Shown here: positions 1-6,407 of the stretch, in pieces | Position numbering within the stretch: position 1 is the first letter of the stretch | Layout: each line of letters begins with the position of its first letter | From: Astrobacterium formosum | Lineage (GTDB): Bacteria; Pseudomonadota; Alphaproteobacteria; Rhizobiales; Xanthobacteraceae | NCBI GenBank assembly: GCA_030848545.1 | Contig: JAVDCA010000012.1 | Span: forward strand, 1-64,000 | Direction of reading: 5' to 3' | Length of the DNA stretch: 64,000 bases | The notes under the pieces: model-generated | The model's input: only the letters and a program-made list of their open reading frames with translations | What the model was told of the DNA's origin: nothing | Database searches by the model: none | Translations under genes and position numbers: made by a program

Positions 1-1662
1 AGCCGGATCGATGCCCGCCAGCTCGGGGCAGACGCCTTCGCCGACGAAGCGGCCGTCCTCGGCTCCGAACGCATAGATGCGGCCGGCATCATTGGGATCC
101 ATGCGGACCAGCACGCGGTCACCCGGCAGAGCGTCCATCACGACGTAATGGAAGCCGTCGACGCGTACGCCGAACTTGGTGACGTCTCGCGTCCCATTGC
201 CGCCCGCGACCGGCATCAGCAGCAGGTCGAGCGCACGCGGATCGACGGTGCGGATCGCTCGCTTGGAGGCGGCGGCGGCGAGTACCGGCGTGGTGCCGAG
301 CGCGCTGTGGACCCGCTGCGAATAGATCGTCTCGTTCCAGCGGTCGACGTAGACCTGCAGCTCGGCACCGTTCAGCCTGACATCGAACGCCTTGGCGGTT
401 TCCTCGCCGAGACGATCGGCAAAGCTCTTGCGGTCCTCGATCGCCTTGCGGTCGGCGACATTGTGTCCAACGAAGCCGGGCAGCAGCGTGGCGCAGTCAT
501 GTTGGAACGTGCGGATGACGGCCTCGACATGACCCTTTTGCTGGGGCGTGTACGGGTCCGACAATTCCATTTCGATGCCGAGGGCCGCAAACAGGCGCTG
601 CGTGTCACGGGCGACGAAATCCGAGCCGTTGTCGGTCTTGATCTTGTCCGGCACACCCCAGGCCATGATGGCCTTACGGATCAGAAGCGCGACCGCGGCG
701 GCGCGTGGCGTGCGCGAGACGTAAAGAACCTGTCGGCGGGTCGCGATGTCGATGCACGCGTAAATGTGATGGCGTCCGTCGACACACAGCGCGTCGACCG
801 GCGAAGCATCGATCATCCACAGCGTGTTTGGCTCCTTGATCCAGCGCAGGGTTCCGACGCCAGACGGTGCCATGGTCGAACGGTACCGATCCGGGTTCGA
901 CAGCTTGGTCAGGGCGACGTGTTCCGTCTCCCGGATCGTCTTGACGGCCTGCTGAATGGTGCGAACGGGCGGCACCGGCACCGTCTTGGCGCCGACCGTG
1001 AGCGTGTCGCCGAATTCGCTGCGGATGAGCTGGCGCAGCTGCTGCGCCGACAGGAGCCGATTTTGTGCCATCAGCGCCAGCACGAAATTGCGTACGGCGC
1101 CGCCATTGGCGACGTCGATGACACCCGTGCCCTTGCGGGCGGCGGCACGGTCGACGGCGAGCCGGGATGCGCGGCCGATCGCCTTGGCGGCGCGCCAGCG
1201 CATCAGTGTGCGCGGCGACATTCCCGGTACCAGCTCGCGGATCCACGGCTCGATCGTGAGCGTGCCGGCCACGTAGGCGTCGGTGAATATCTTGGCGCGC
1301 GAGCGGATCGACAGGCGCTGACCGGTCGAGAAGGCCTCGAAGGCGGCAATGATCGCAAGACGCGCGTCGCGCTCGCGGGCGGCACGATCGGACAGATCGT
1401 CGCCCAGGACGATATCCTCTGCCGGCGCCGGCTCCGGCGCCTCGATACGGCGATGCCGGCGCTCCAGTTCGATCCGCGCCAGCGCCGGTAGCAGCGCGAC
1501 GTTGTACTCCAGTCCGCCGCCGCGGCCGGAGCGGTCGCGTACATAGGCGAGGCTCTCGTTCCAGCCAGTGCGATCGGCAAGAAACTGTACCCCGCGTTTT
1601 GTATCGGGCAGGCCTGGCAATGCCTCGTCCGCCAGTTCGTTCGAGGTGAACCACTCTTTCAT
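1..1662 (-). CDS. Mu-type transposase A (MuA/DDE recombinase), partial at the left edge
   Basis: The reading frame stays open from an ATG at 1662 to the window edge, giving 554 visible residues without a stop. Residues 1-70 resemble a Mu-type winged-helix DNA-binding domain (WFTSNELADEALPGLPDT). A retroviral-integrase-like core follows, with acidic residues at D285 (WMIDASPVD), D344 (KTDNGSDF) and E380 (QQKGHVEAV), the DDE triad of MuA-like transposases. The final visible part resembles the beta-barrel Mu transposase C-terminal domain. It would cut and join phage ends during replicative transposition. The start overlaps the upstream stop as ATGA, so translation is probably coupled. The C-terminus and any MuB partner lie outside the window. 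Confidence 0.88.
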   Translation of the reverse strand, partial: MKEWFTSNELADEALPGLPDTKRGVQFLADRTGWNESLAYVRDRSGRGGGLEYNVALLPALARIELERRHRRIEAPEPAPAEDIVLGDDLSDRAARERDARLAIIAAFEAFSTGQRLSIRSRAKIFTDAYVAGTLTIEPWIRELVPGMSPRTLMRWRAAKAIGRASRLAVDRAAARKGTGVIDVANGGAVRNFVLALMAQNRLLSAQQLRQLIRSEFGDTLTVGAKTVPVPPVRTIQQAVKTIRETEHVALTKLSNPDRYRSTMAPSGVGTLRWIKEPNTLWMIDASPVDALCVDGRHHIYACIDIATRRQVLYVSRTPRAAAVALLIRKAIMAWGVPDKIKTDNGSDFVARDTQRLFAALGIEMELSDPYTPQQKGHVEAVIRTFQHDCATLLPGFVGHNVADRKAIEDRKSFADRLGEETAKAFDVRLNGAELQVYVDRWNETIYSQRVHSALGTTPVLAAAASKRAIRTVDPRALDLLLMPVAGGNGTRDVTKFGVRVDGFHYVVMDALPGDRVLVRMDPNDAGRIYAFGAEDGRFVGEGVCPELAGIDPA

Positions 1663-2111
1663 CGCCGGGCTTTCCATTCCGCGTCGGCGGCCTGCTCTTC
1701 GCGTTCGAGCCGTTCTTTCAGCTCGCGGGCCCTCTCGCGCTTGAGTAGTGCTTCGTACCGGGCCTCGACCACGATGAGATCGACGCTGGACAACAGGGTG
1801 TTGAGGGCGCGGGCGTCGCCGGTGATCATCACCAGGCCGGCAAGCCGCAGCGCCGAGATCGCATGCGGTTTTTCCGGCGATGCGTAGGCGTCGAGCATGC
1901 CCTTGGAGACGCGCTCGCCCAGGTGCTCGGAGAGCGCCTCCGCGATCTCCTCGCGCGAGCGCCCGCAGTCATCCAAGGTCTTGGCGATGGCGCGCGACAG
2001 CCGGCGTGCCGGCGTCCACGCCTTGACATCGTCGTCGCCGAAGCGCGGCACCACGGGTTTGGGCGTGAGGTCGCGGAACAGATCGAGCGTGTTGGTGTCG
2101 CGCCGCCGCAT
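1659..2111 (-). CDS. Hypothetical early protein of the Mu-like prophage
   Basis: This 150-residue acidic/basic protein lies between the ParB-like gene and the transposase. Its stop overlaps the transposase start by four bases (ATGA), and it begins four bases after the upstream stop. The middle part (about 35-75: ARRLSRAIAKTLDDCGRSREEIAEALSEHLGE) is helical and could contain a DNA-binding helix-turn-helix. The C-terminal 45 residues are rich in Arg, Glu and Lys and could form a long helix. I do not recognise a named family. Its position suggests a role in transposition or early regulation, but this is inference from context only. Confidence 0.7.
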   Translation of the reverse strand: MRRRDTNTLDLFRDLTPKPVVPRFGDDDVKAWTPARRLSRAIAKTLDDCGRSREEIAEALSEHLGERVSKGMLDAYASPEKPHAISALRLAGLVMITGDARALNTLLSSVDLIVVEARYEALLKRERARELKERLEREEQAADAEWKARR

Positions 2112-2115
2112 GGCG

Positions 2116-2952
2116 TCACCGCCTCGTCTTGCCCTTGCCGCGTTTGGCGAGCCACAGCTCGATGGCGTCGTGGTGAGCCTCGAAGAAGGCGTGCTGCTGC
2201 GACTCTTTCAGCCGGGCGAAGCGGCTGGATAGCTTCTCCCAGGCGGCGGCCTTGTCGGCCGCCGGCGTCTTGTCGATCGCCGCGATCGCGTCCGCGACCG
2301 AATGCACGCCGGACTTGGGGTCGAGCAGCAGCTTGGCAATCTTGGCCTGCCGGGCGGCGGTCTGGTGTGCGAGCGCCAGCAATTCGGCCTGATGGTCGGC
2401 GATGGGGTGCGCCGCTATGGCGGCGCGGATGTCCTCTGCGATGCCCGAGGCGATTTCCACCGCGACGTAGGTGGATCGCTCGGAAATGCCCAGCGCTCTT
2501 GCGGATGACGTTGAAAACCTTGACGAAAAAATCTTTGCAGATTCTGCAAACATTTCGTCTGTCTTGGGCCGGCCGCGCTTCGGTGTGGGATTGCCGGCCT
2601 CGTAGATCGCCTTCCAGGTCGCGATGGCGACCGCCCGGTCCAGCTCGGTCAGGCCGGCGCGGCACAGGTTCTCCTTGATCTCGCGCAGCCGGCAGGCGGC
2701 TTCGTCCGCAAAGGCCGATGGGTCCTTGACGTCGGCGACGATCTCGGCGCGGCCCGCCTTGAGGTGCGCCGCCATGCGGTGTTCGCCGGTGATCAGGGCG
2801 AAACGTCCGTCGGCGCGCTCGACCACCTCGATCGGCGGCAGTTCTTCGCCACCCGCGATCTGCTCGGCAAATGTTTCGACCCAGTCCTGCCGGCGCGCGC
2901 GCAGGCGTTGTCCGACGTCGATCTTGGCGATTTCGATGGTCTTGATGGTCAT
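2116..2952 (-). CDS. ParB/Spo0J-type nuclease-fold protein of the prophage
   Basis: A 278-residue protein starting at MTIKTIEIAKIDVG. The N-terminal 90 residues match the ParB N-terminal fold, including PPIEVVERADGRFALITGEHRMAAHLKAG, where the G-E-H-R motif is the conserved nucleotide-binding part. The rest is helical and may bind DNA. ParB-like proteins are common in the early operons of alphaproteobacterial Mu-like phages. An upstream start at 3015 would overlap the preceding gene by about 50 bases and add a non-conserved Arg-rich leader, so the ATG at 2952, 13 bases after the upstream stop, is preferred. It is part of the transposase operon. Its exact role is unknown. Confidence 0.8.
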   Translation of the reverse strand: MTIKTIEIAKIDVGQRLRARRQDWVETFAEQIAGGEELPPIEVVERADGRFALITGEHRMAAHLKAGRAEIVADVKDPSAFADEAACRLREIKENLCRAGLTELDRAVAIATWKAIYEAGNPTPKRGRPKTDEMFAESAKIFSSRFSTSSARALGISERSTYVAVEIASGIAEDIRAAIAAHPIADHQAELLALAHQTAARQAKIAKLLLDPKSGVHSVADAIAAIDKTPAADKAAAWEKLSSRFARLKESQQHAFFEAHHDAIELWLAKRGKGKTRR

Positions 2953-2965
2953 GTTCGAGGGACCG

Positions 2966-3292
2966 TTACGAGCTTTGAAGGGGCGTTGAACGCGCGTTCG
3001 GCACGTCCTCGGCATCGGGCTGCAGGGGGATGTCGGTGAAATCGTCGGGGGCGATGGAGGCGGCCTGCACCATGGCGTCGTGATGCAGGCGGGCGATGCC
3101 CGGCGCCTGGTCGCGCACCAGCACCAGCAGCGTCTCGCGGGCGGCGCGGAGCGCGAGGATGTGCTGCTGCTTGAGGTCCCGCTCGGGCTCGCTCAGGCCG
3201 CCGGTCCGCAGGCGCTGCGCGAGCTGATGGCGCGCGCTCACATGGGCGAGCGTGACGGCCTCGATCTGGCGCTGGAGCGAGACGCGCGTCAT
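2966..3292 (-). CDS. Hypothetical small early prophage protein
   Basis: This 108-residue protein starts at an ATG preceded by a GAGG ribosome-binding site with 7-base spacing. The N-terminal 65 residues are predicted helical and rich in Gln, Arg and Leu (LQRQIEAVTLAHVSARHQLAQRL), with coiled-coil character. The C-terminal third is acidic and probably disordered. It heads the run of genes ParB-like, 150-residue protein and transposase, all on this strand with short gaps or overlaps, so it probably belongs to the phage early operon. No family is recognised. Confidence 0.62.
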   Translation of the reverse strand: MTRVSLQRQIEAVTLAHVSARHQLAQRLRTGGLSEPERDLKQQHILALRAARETLLVLVRDQAPGIARLHHDAMVQAASIAPDDFTDIPLQPDAEDVPNARSTPLQSS

Positions 3293-3315
3293 CGCCGCGC
3301 CTCGCCGAAATTACA

Positions 3316-3345
3316 GGCCGGACGGGCGATTTGGCCCGTCCGGCC
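3316..3345. terminator. Perfect 12-bp hairpin between divergent prophage genes
   Basis: Two perfectly complementary 12-base arms (3316-3327 and 3334-3345, GC-rich) enclose a six-base loop, gatttg. The hairpin lies 24 bases upstream of the leftward 108-residue gene and about 110 bases upstream of the rightward gene at 3458. There is no clear U-tract on either strand, so it could be an attenuator or transcription barrier rather than a simple terminator. Confidence 0.45.
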
Positions 3346-3457
3346 ATGCACACGCAGAGCTTGGAGGGCGTCGTGCGTGCGCGATTCCCGCCACTGACGC
3401 CGGCGGCGCGCTGCCCCTATGATCGGAGTGCCAACTACCGAACTGGGGGAGAGGAAG

Positions 3458-3823
3458 ATGGATAAGCCCTGGCGTGAAGAATTCGACGACTTGGACAACG
3501 AATGCCTAGCCGCGCAAACCATGGCCGTGGGGGCAATCTGGCCTTCTGTTGCTGTCGCATACGCGTTGATCGACAAAGGCCTGATCGACAAGCGGCGGCT
3601 GCTGGAGATCATCGACAGCCTCCATACGGTCGTCGCGGGCCTGACGGCGGGAGACCTGGGAGACGTCGAAGACCGGCTTCGAGGGCTTGATCTGATGCGC
3701 GAATTTCTCGAATTCGACGAGGTGCAGCCGGATCGCGTGCTGGAGTTTCTGCGCACGACAGAGACAGCGCAAACGCTGTTGCTCCTCCTGCAATCAAAGC
3801 CTCCTCGACCAACTCGCGAATGA
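3458..3823 (+). CDS. Hypothetical protein, opposite orientation within the prophage early region
   Basis: A 121-residue acidic, helical protein starting at MDKPWREEFDDLD. The start is chosen because it follows a strong GGGGGAGAGGAAG ribosome-binding site; an in-frame ATG at 3419 has none. It lies against the direction of the surrounding early genes and is flanked on its left by a perfect hairpin, the arrangement expected of an independently expressed phage 'moron' gene. There is no signal peptide, membrane segment or known motif. The periodic hydrophobic pattern (LLEIIDSLHTVVAGL, LMREFLEF) argues for a folded helical protein rather than a chance reading frame. Function unknown. Confidence 0.55.
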   Translation: MDKPWREEFDDLDNECLAAQTMAVGAIWPSVAVAYALIDKGLIDKRRLLEIIDSLHTVVAGLTAGDLGDVEDRLRGLDLMREFLEFDEVQPDRVLEFLRTTETAQTLLLLLQSKPPRPTRE

Positions 3824-3875
3824 TCTCTTCCGAAAGCCAGAGGAACGGGTCGAAGTTGACGTCGCGGGGATGCAT
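3609..3875 (-). CDS. Doubtful small ORF, possibly a truncated prophage gene
   Basis: An ATG at 3875 lies five bases after the stop of the small membrane-protein gene, in line with the leftward early operon. Its first 30 residues (MHPRDVNFDPFLWLSEEII and on) look like real protein. After about residue 32 the frame overlaps the opposing gene at 3458-3823 and becomes rich in Arg, Pro and Ala, as expected of antisense reading. One explanation is that a gene of the leftward operon was cut short when the opposing gene arrived. It may also be non-coding. Confidence 0.22.
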   Translation of the reverse strand: MHPRDVNFDPFLWLSEEIIRELVEEALIAGGATAFALSLSCAETPARDPAAPRRIREIRASDQALEAGLRRLPGLPPSGPRRPYGGCR

Positions 3876-3879
3876 GGTC

Positions 3880-4050
3880 TCACCACCCTCGCGACGGCAC
3901 GCTGGCTAGCGCCGTCATCATTTCCAGGATCGCCGCCGACAGCGTCAGCCAGGCGCACACCAGCCCGGCCACGACCAGGACCAGCACCTGGCGCCGCTGC
4001 GCCGGCGTGATGTCCAAGTTTTGCGGTAATTGGACCGGGGAGGGGGTCAT
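3880..4050 (-). CDS. Small single-pass membrane protein (56 residues)
   Basis: A 56-residue frame starts at the ATG at 4050, which overlaps the stop of the Ner-like gene as ATGA, so it is probably translationally coupled. Residues 23-43 (VLVLVVAGLVCAWLTLSAAIL) form one clear membrane segment, preceded by Arg-Arg at 19-20, and the short C-terminal tail would lie on the opposite face. No family is recognised. Coupling to the phage early regulator and the well-formed hydrophobic segment support it as a real gene. Confidence 0.55.
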   Translation of the reverse strand: MTPSPVQLPQNLDITPAQRRQVLVLVVAGLVCAWLTLSAAILEMMTALASVPSRGW

Positions 4051-4346
4051 TCGCCCCCCCGCAATGTCAACGGAGAGGGCGCGTTTGGACTCGCCGTCCG
4101 CGGTTGAATTCGGCTAGGGTTCCGCCCGGAAGATACGGGCCTACGGTAGCGATCAGGCCACAAGACGGAGGGGTCGATCCCGAGGGCCGCCGCAATGGCG
4201 GCTTCGCCGCGGTAGTTCCGCCGGCGGAGCGCCACTTTGCAGGCGCTCGGCTCTAGCCCGGCTGCCTGGGCGATCCCCAACAGGGTCAGCCCACGGCGGT
4301 GCACCTCCGCCTTGATGGCGTGGCGATCCCAACGATAGGTCCGCAT
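4047..4346 (-). CDS. Ner/Nlp-type winged-helix DNA-binding regulator
   Basis: A 99-residue protein starting MRTYRWDRHAIKAEV. The region WDRHAIKAEVHRRGLTLLGIAQAAGL...ALRRRNYRGEAAIAAALGIDPSVLWPDRY matches the Ner/Nlp family, small DNA-binding proteins that in Mu repress early transcription and the repressor promoter. The ATG at 4346 is preferred because GAGG lies five bases upstream. An in-frame ATG at 4436 would begin inside the operator region, and a GTG at 4361 is a further alternative. The C-terminal 30 residues are Ser/Pro/Arg-rich tail. It lies immediately opposite the repressor, as in Mu. Confidence 0.75.
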   Translation of the reverse strand: MRTYRWDRHAIKAEVHRRGLTLLGIAQAAGLEPSACKVALRRRNYRGEAAIAAALGIDPSVLWPDRYRRPVSSGRNPSRIQPRTASPNAPSPLTLRGGE

Positions 4347-4410
4347 CTCCCCCTCGATCACCGCCCTCCCCCGGGCGGTTTTTCGGGCCGCGCAAATCAC
4401 TTGGGTGACA

Positions 4411-4450
4411 GTCCCATATTTGGGGCTGTTGGTCAACTAAATATGGGGCT
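4411..4450. promoter_or_regulatory. Candidate early operators of the prophage
   Basis: The gap between the leftward Ner-like gene and the rightward repressor holds two related sites: CCCATATTTGGGG at 4413-4425 and, in opposite orientation, AAATATGGGG at 4438-4447. Both resemble a CCCCATAT half-site facing its complement. Their position between divergent regulator genes fits repressor or Ner operators controlling both promoters. The assignment rests on position and symmetry only. Confidence 0.5.
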
Positions 4451-4463
4451 GAGAGGCCCGTAA

Positions 4464-5132
4464 ATGGGTTTTGAAGACGCGTTCCGAGGTCGCTTAGCGG
4501 AGGCCGTCCGGGCCGCCGGCGGACCTACTGCTATTGCTGAAAGGTCAGGAGTTCCAAAGACAACGATCACGAACTGGACGTCTGGCAGTGCTGAGCCGAA
4601 GATCCGTAGCCTGACCGCGGTCGCTCAAGCGTGCGGCGTTTCCATAGACTGGCTCGTTGGGCACAGTGACCCCATATCTGGGGTGTCCGAATCGTCGGAT
4701 TCGGTAAACGATTTTTCTTTCATCCGACGTTATGACGTCCGGGCGAGCGCAGGGCCTGGCGCAATCGTCCCCTTTGATGACCTCAACGGGACCAGCCGTT
4801 TCGTAGCGTTTCGCACAGAATGGCTGCACCGGATTGGCGTCAATCCCGGTGGCGCCGAGGTGCTGATCGCGGTCGGTGATTCGATGGAGCCGACCATCCG
4901 CGACGGCGATCTGCTACTGATCGACCGATCGTTCGACCGCATCACCGCAGAGGGGATTTACGTGCTCGTTTTGGCCGAAAGGGTGCTGGTGAAGCGCATC
5001 GTCTTGCGGCGCGATGGTTCGGCCATTCTCCGGTCCGACAGCGATCACGTGCCAGACGAAACCGTTCCTGCCCACGAGGTCGAAGAGTTGCGCGTGGAAG
5101 GCCGCGTGAGGTGGTTCGGCAGGACGATTTAG
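4464..5132 (+). CDS. Prophage repressor, HTH plus S24 (LexA/CI-like) peptidase domain
   Basis: A 222-residue repressor. Residues 8-68 contain a helix-turn-helix (GGPTAIAERSGVPKTTITNWTSGSAEPKIRSLTAVAQACGVSIDWLVG). Residues 90-220 form an S24 peptidase-like domain with the serine in GDSMEPTIRDGDLLLID and the lysine in VLVKRIV, the Ser-Lys pair of LexA, UmuD and lambda CI. An Ala-Gly in RASAGPG at about residue 95 is a plausible self-cleavage site. It should maintain lysogeny and be inactivated through RecA after DNA damage. It faces away from the transposase operon, as Mu c does. A further operator-like palindrome lies inside the gene at 4670-4683. Confidence 0.88.
   Translation: MGFEDAFRGRLAEAVRAAGGPTAIAERSGVPKTTITNWTSGSAEPKIRSLTAVAQACGVSIDWLVGHSDPISGVSESSDSVNDFSFIRRYDVRASAGPGAIVPFDDLNGTSRFVAFRTEWLHRIGVNPGGAEVLIAVGDSMEPTIRDGDLLLIDRSFDRITAEGIYVLVLAERVLVKRIVLRRDGSAILRSDSDHVPDETVPAHEVEELRVEGRVRWFGRTI
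4670..4683. promoter_or_regulatory. Third copy of the operator-like palindrome, inside the repressor gene
   Basis: CCCCATATCTGGGG is the most symmetric copy of the motif seen twice in the early intergenic region. It sits in the linker-coding part of the repressor gene. An intragenic operator could act as an autoregulatory roadblock or support DNA looping with the upstream sites. Chance occurrence is less likely given three copies within 270 bases. Confidence 0.4.
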
Positions 5133-5142
5133 GGGGGAGCGT

Positions 5143-5643
5143 ATGCGGTTTCTTGTGGCGTTCGTGCTGGGATTCTTGGTGCCGTCTACTCCGGCACTAT
5201 CTGATTGGAAAATCGATCGTTTCAAGGATCGGATGACTGACAGAGCGGCGAACATTGCCTCAGTGACGGCAAAGGCCCCGTCGTCGGGAATCAGCGCGCA
5301 GTTACAGCTCGAATGCTTGGAGGATGAACTAGTCGGCGGCTGGCAGGTGTCGGCTGTCCTTTCTGCCAAAATGACGCGTGGCCGATTGGGGTTGTCATTT
5401 AGGATCGACGACAATCCAGTGGAGGCGCGTATTTTGCCGGTGAGTACCGACCTGCGCAGCATCCCTTTCTTGTTTGGTCGTCAAGCCATTGACTTGGAAC
5501 GCTCACGGCGACTGCGACTACAGCTACATCCGACCGGCGGACCTGTGCTGTTCTACGAGTTTGAGACAAACGGCGCGGCTCGCGCCCTTCGCGCCGTGCC
5601 CTGCAACAACCATAGCCCGCCAAGCACCACAGGCACGGAATGA
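5143..5643 (+). CDS. Hypothetical secreted protein next to the prophage repressor
   Basis: A 166-residue protein beginning ten bases after the repressor stop, with a GGGGGGAGC ribosome-binding site. Residues 1-20 (MRFLVAFVLGFLVPSTPALS) are a good Sec signal peptide. The mature part is basic and includes two Cys (near 58 and 153) and beta-rich segments. No family is recognised. Because it would be transcribed with the repressor, it would be made in the lysogen and sent to the periplasm, as expected of a lysogenic-conversion gene. That role is inferred from context. Its last 20 residues are low-complexity. Confidence 0.6.
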   Translation: MRFLVAFVLGFLVPSTPALSDWKIDRFKDRMTDRAANIASVTAKAPSSGISAQLQLECLEDELVGGWQVSAVLSAKMTRGRLGLSFRIDDNPVEARILPVSTDLRSIPFLFGRQAIDLERSRRLRLQLHPTGGPVLFYEFETNGAARALRAVPCNNHSPPSTTGTE

Positions 5644-6074
5644 ACGAGCCTCTGTCGATCGTCCCAAGACAGTGGTCAAGCGGCTTCGTTCGCAAGCAGC
5701 GGCGGTTCCGATCTTTCCCAGTTCGGCTCTGGGCAAACGCGATCTGTTTTTTGTTATCCTATTGAATTGTCGGCCGTATTAGGCTTTTTTCGGCGCCCAG
5801 CGGAACTGGGAATCGATTTCCCAGTTTGCACTGATAAACAACGGTTTTTCCCGCCGCCGAGCCGCGCCTGTGACATTTGAAGTTGCGCGGCCACCTTCGG
5901 CCAGGTGAGCCCTTTTGCGCCGCCAGCGCCCGCCCAAGCCCTTGTGGCGCCACAGTTTCCCGCCCCGTCCCGCCCGTTCCCGGACGATCCCGCCATTTCG
6001 CCCAAAAGTGCCATGTGATCCTGCGCGTTACAGTTTTCTCCTTATTATAGGTCTAGTGCCGCATTATAGGTCTA
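5644..6074. other. Non-coding left end of the Mu-like prophage
   Basis: No convincing gene is present. The stretch runs from the secreted-protein gene to the terminal 19-bp repeat. It contains a short hairpin (CTGGGAA...TTCCCAG, about 5804-5825) and several TTTCCC-type words (for example near 5816, 5847 and 5958) that could be transposase-binding sites of the phage end. The final 30 bases are the tandem repeat described separately. Confidence 0.45.
6045..6074. repeat. 19-bp tandem repeat at the predicted prophage terminus, second copy split by the IS
   Basis: The unit ttataggtctagtgccgca occupies 6045-6063. A second copy starts at 6064, is interrupted after TA at 6073-6074 by the IS630-type element, and resumes on the other side (7579-7586, gtgccgca). 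Removing the element and one TA restores a perfect second copy. Read from the chromosome inward the unit begins with TG, as Mu-family ends do. Tandem sites of this kind at a Mu-like end are plausible transposase-binding sites. Confidence 0.7.
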
Positions 6075-6371
6075 GTACCTCGGCACGGAGGTTTTGACCG
6101 GTTGGTCGGGCATTTCCAAGACGGGTAGCTGCTCGGGCGGCACGAGCACCTCGATGCTGCGTGAGGCGCCGGGTTGGCGCCGGATCAATCCGGCGCGCTC
6201 CAGCGTCAGAATCATCTGGTGGACGGAGGGCGGGGTAACGCCGAAGCGATGCTGGATGTCGGCCTGGGCAGGCGGCCTCAGATTGACGCGCGTGTAGGCG
6301 TCGATGAAGGCGAGATACTGCCCCTGGGTGGGCGTGAAGCCGGGTTTGGGTCCGCCAGACATTTGATTCAT
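6072..6371 (-). CDS. LexA-like winged-helix passenger protein of the IS630-type element
   Basis: A 99-residue protein divergent from the transposase, inside the element. Residues 12-75 (FTPTQGQYLAFIDAYTRVNLRPPAQADIQHRFGVTPPSVHQMILTLERAGLIRRQPGASRSIEVLV) resemble the LexA N-terminal or MarR-like winged-helix domain, with no protease domain. The last eight residues, VKTSVPRY, are encoded by the left terminal inverted repeat, and the TAG stop is formed from the TA target plus the flanking base. It probably binds DNA and may control transposition of the element; this is inference from location and fold. Confidence 0.68.
   Translation of the reverse strand: MNQMSGGPKPGFTPTQGQYLAFIDAYTRVNLRPPAQADIQHRFGVTPPSVHQMILTLERAGLIRRQPGASRSIEVLVPPEQLPVLEMPDQPVKTSVPRY
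6075..6098 (+). repeat. Left terminal inverted repeat of the IS630-type element
   Basis: It begins gtacctcggcacggagg and pairs with 7553-7576, with a single mismatch (G at 6089 against A in the partner repeat). It also encodes the C-terminus of the small passenger protein on the minus strand. Confidence 0.88.
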
Positions 6372-6383
6372 CTGTCGATTCGA

Positions 6384-6406
6384 CTGGCCTCCGACAAGGA
6401 GGCCAG
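6384..6406 (+). promoter_or_regulatory. Hairpin sequestering the transposase ribosome-binding site
   Basis: CTGGCCTC (6384-6391) and GAGGCCAG (6399-6406) form a perfect 8-bp stem with a seven-base loop. The GGAGG ribosome-binding site of the transposase (6398-6402) lies almost wholly within the right arm, and the ATG follows at 6408. The folded mRNA would hide the site. Control of this type limits transposase made from read-through transcripts in other ISs. Confidence 0.6.
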
Positions 6407-6407
6407 C

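Noticed and set aside
148-1491. A 447-codon rightward open frame over the transposase
   Set aside because: It is antisense to the MuA-type gene, which shows a full DDE triad. The translation is Arg/Gly/Asp-rich without motifs, as expected for antisense reading of GC-rich coding DNA.
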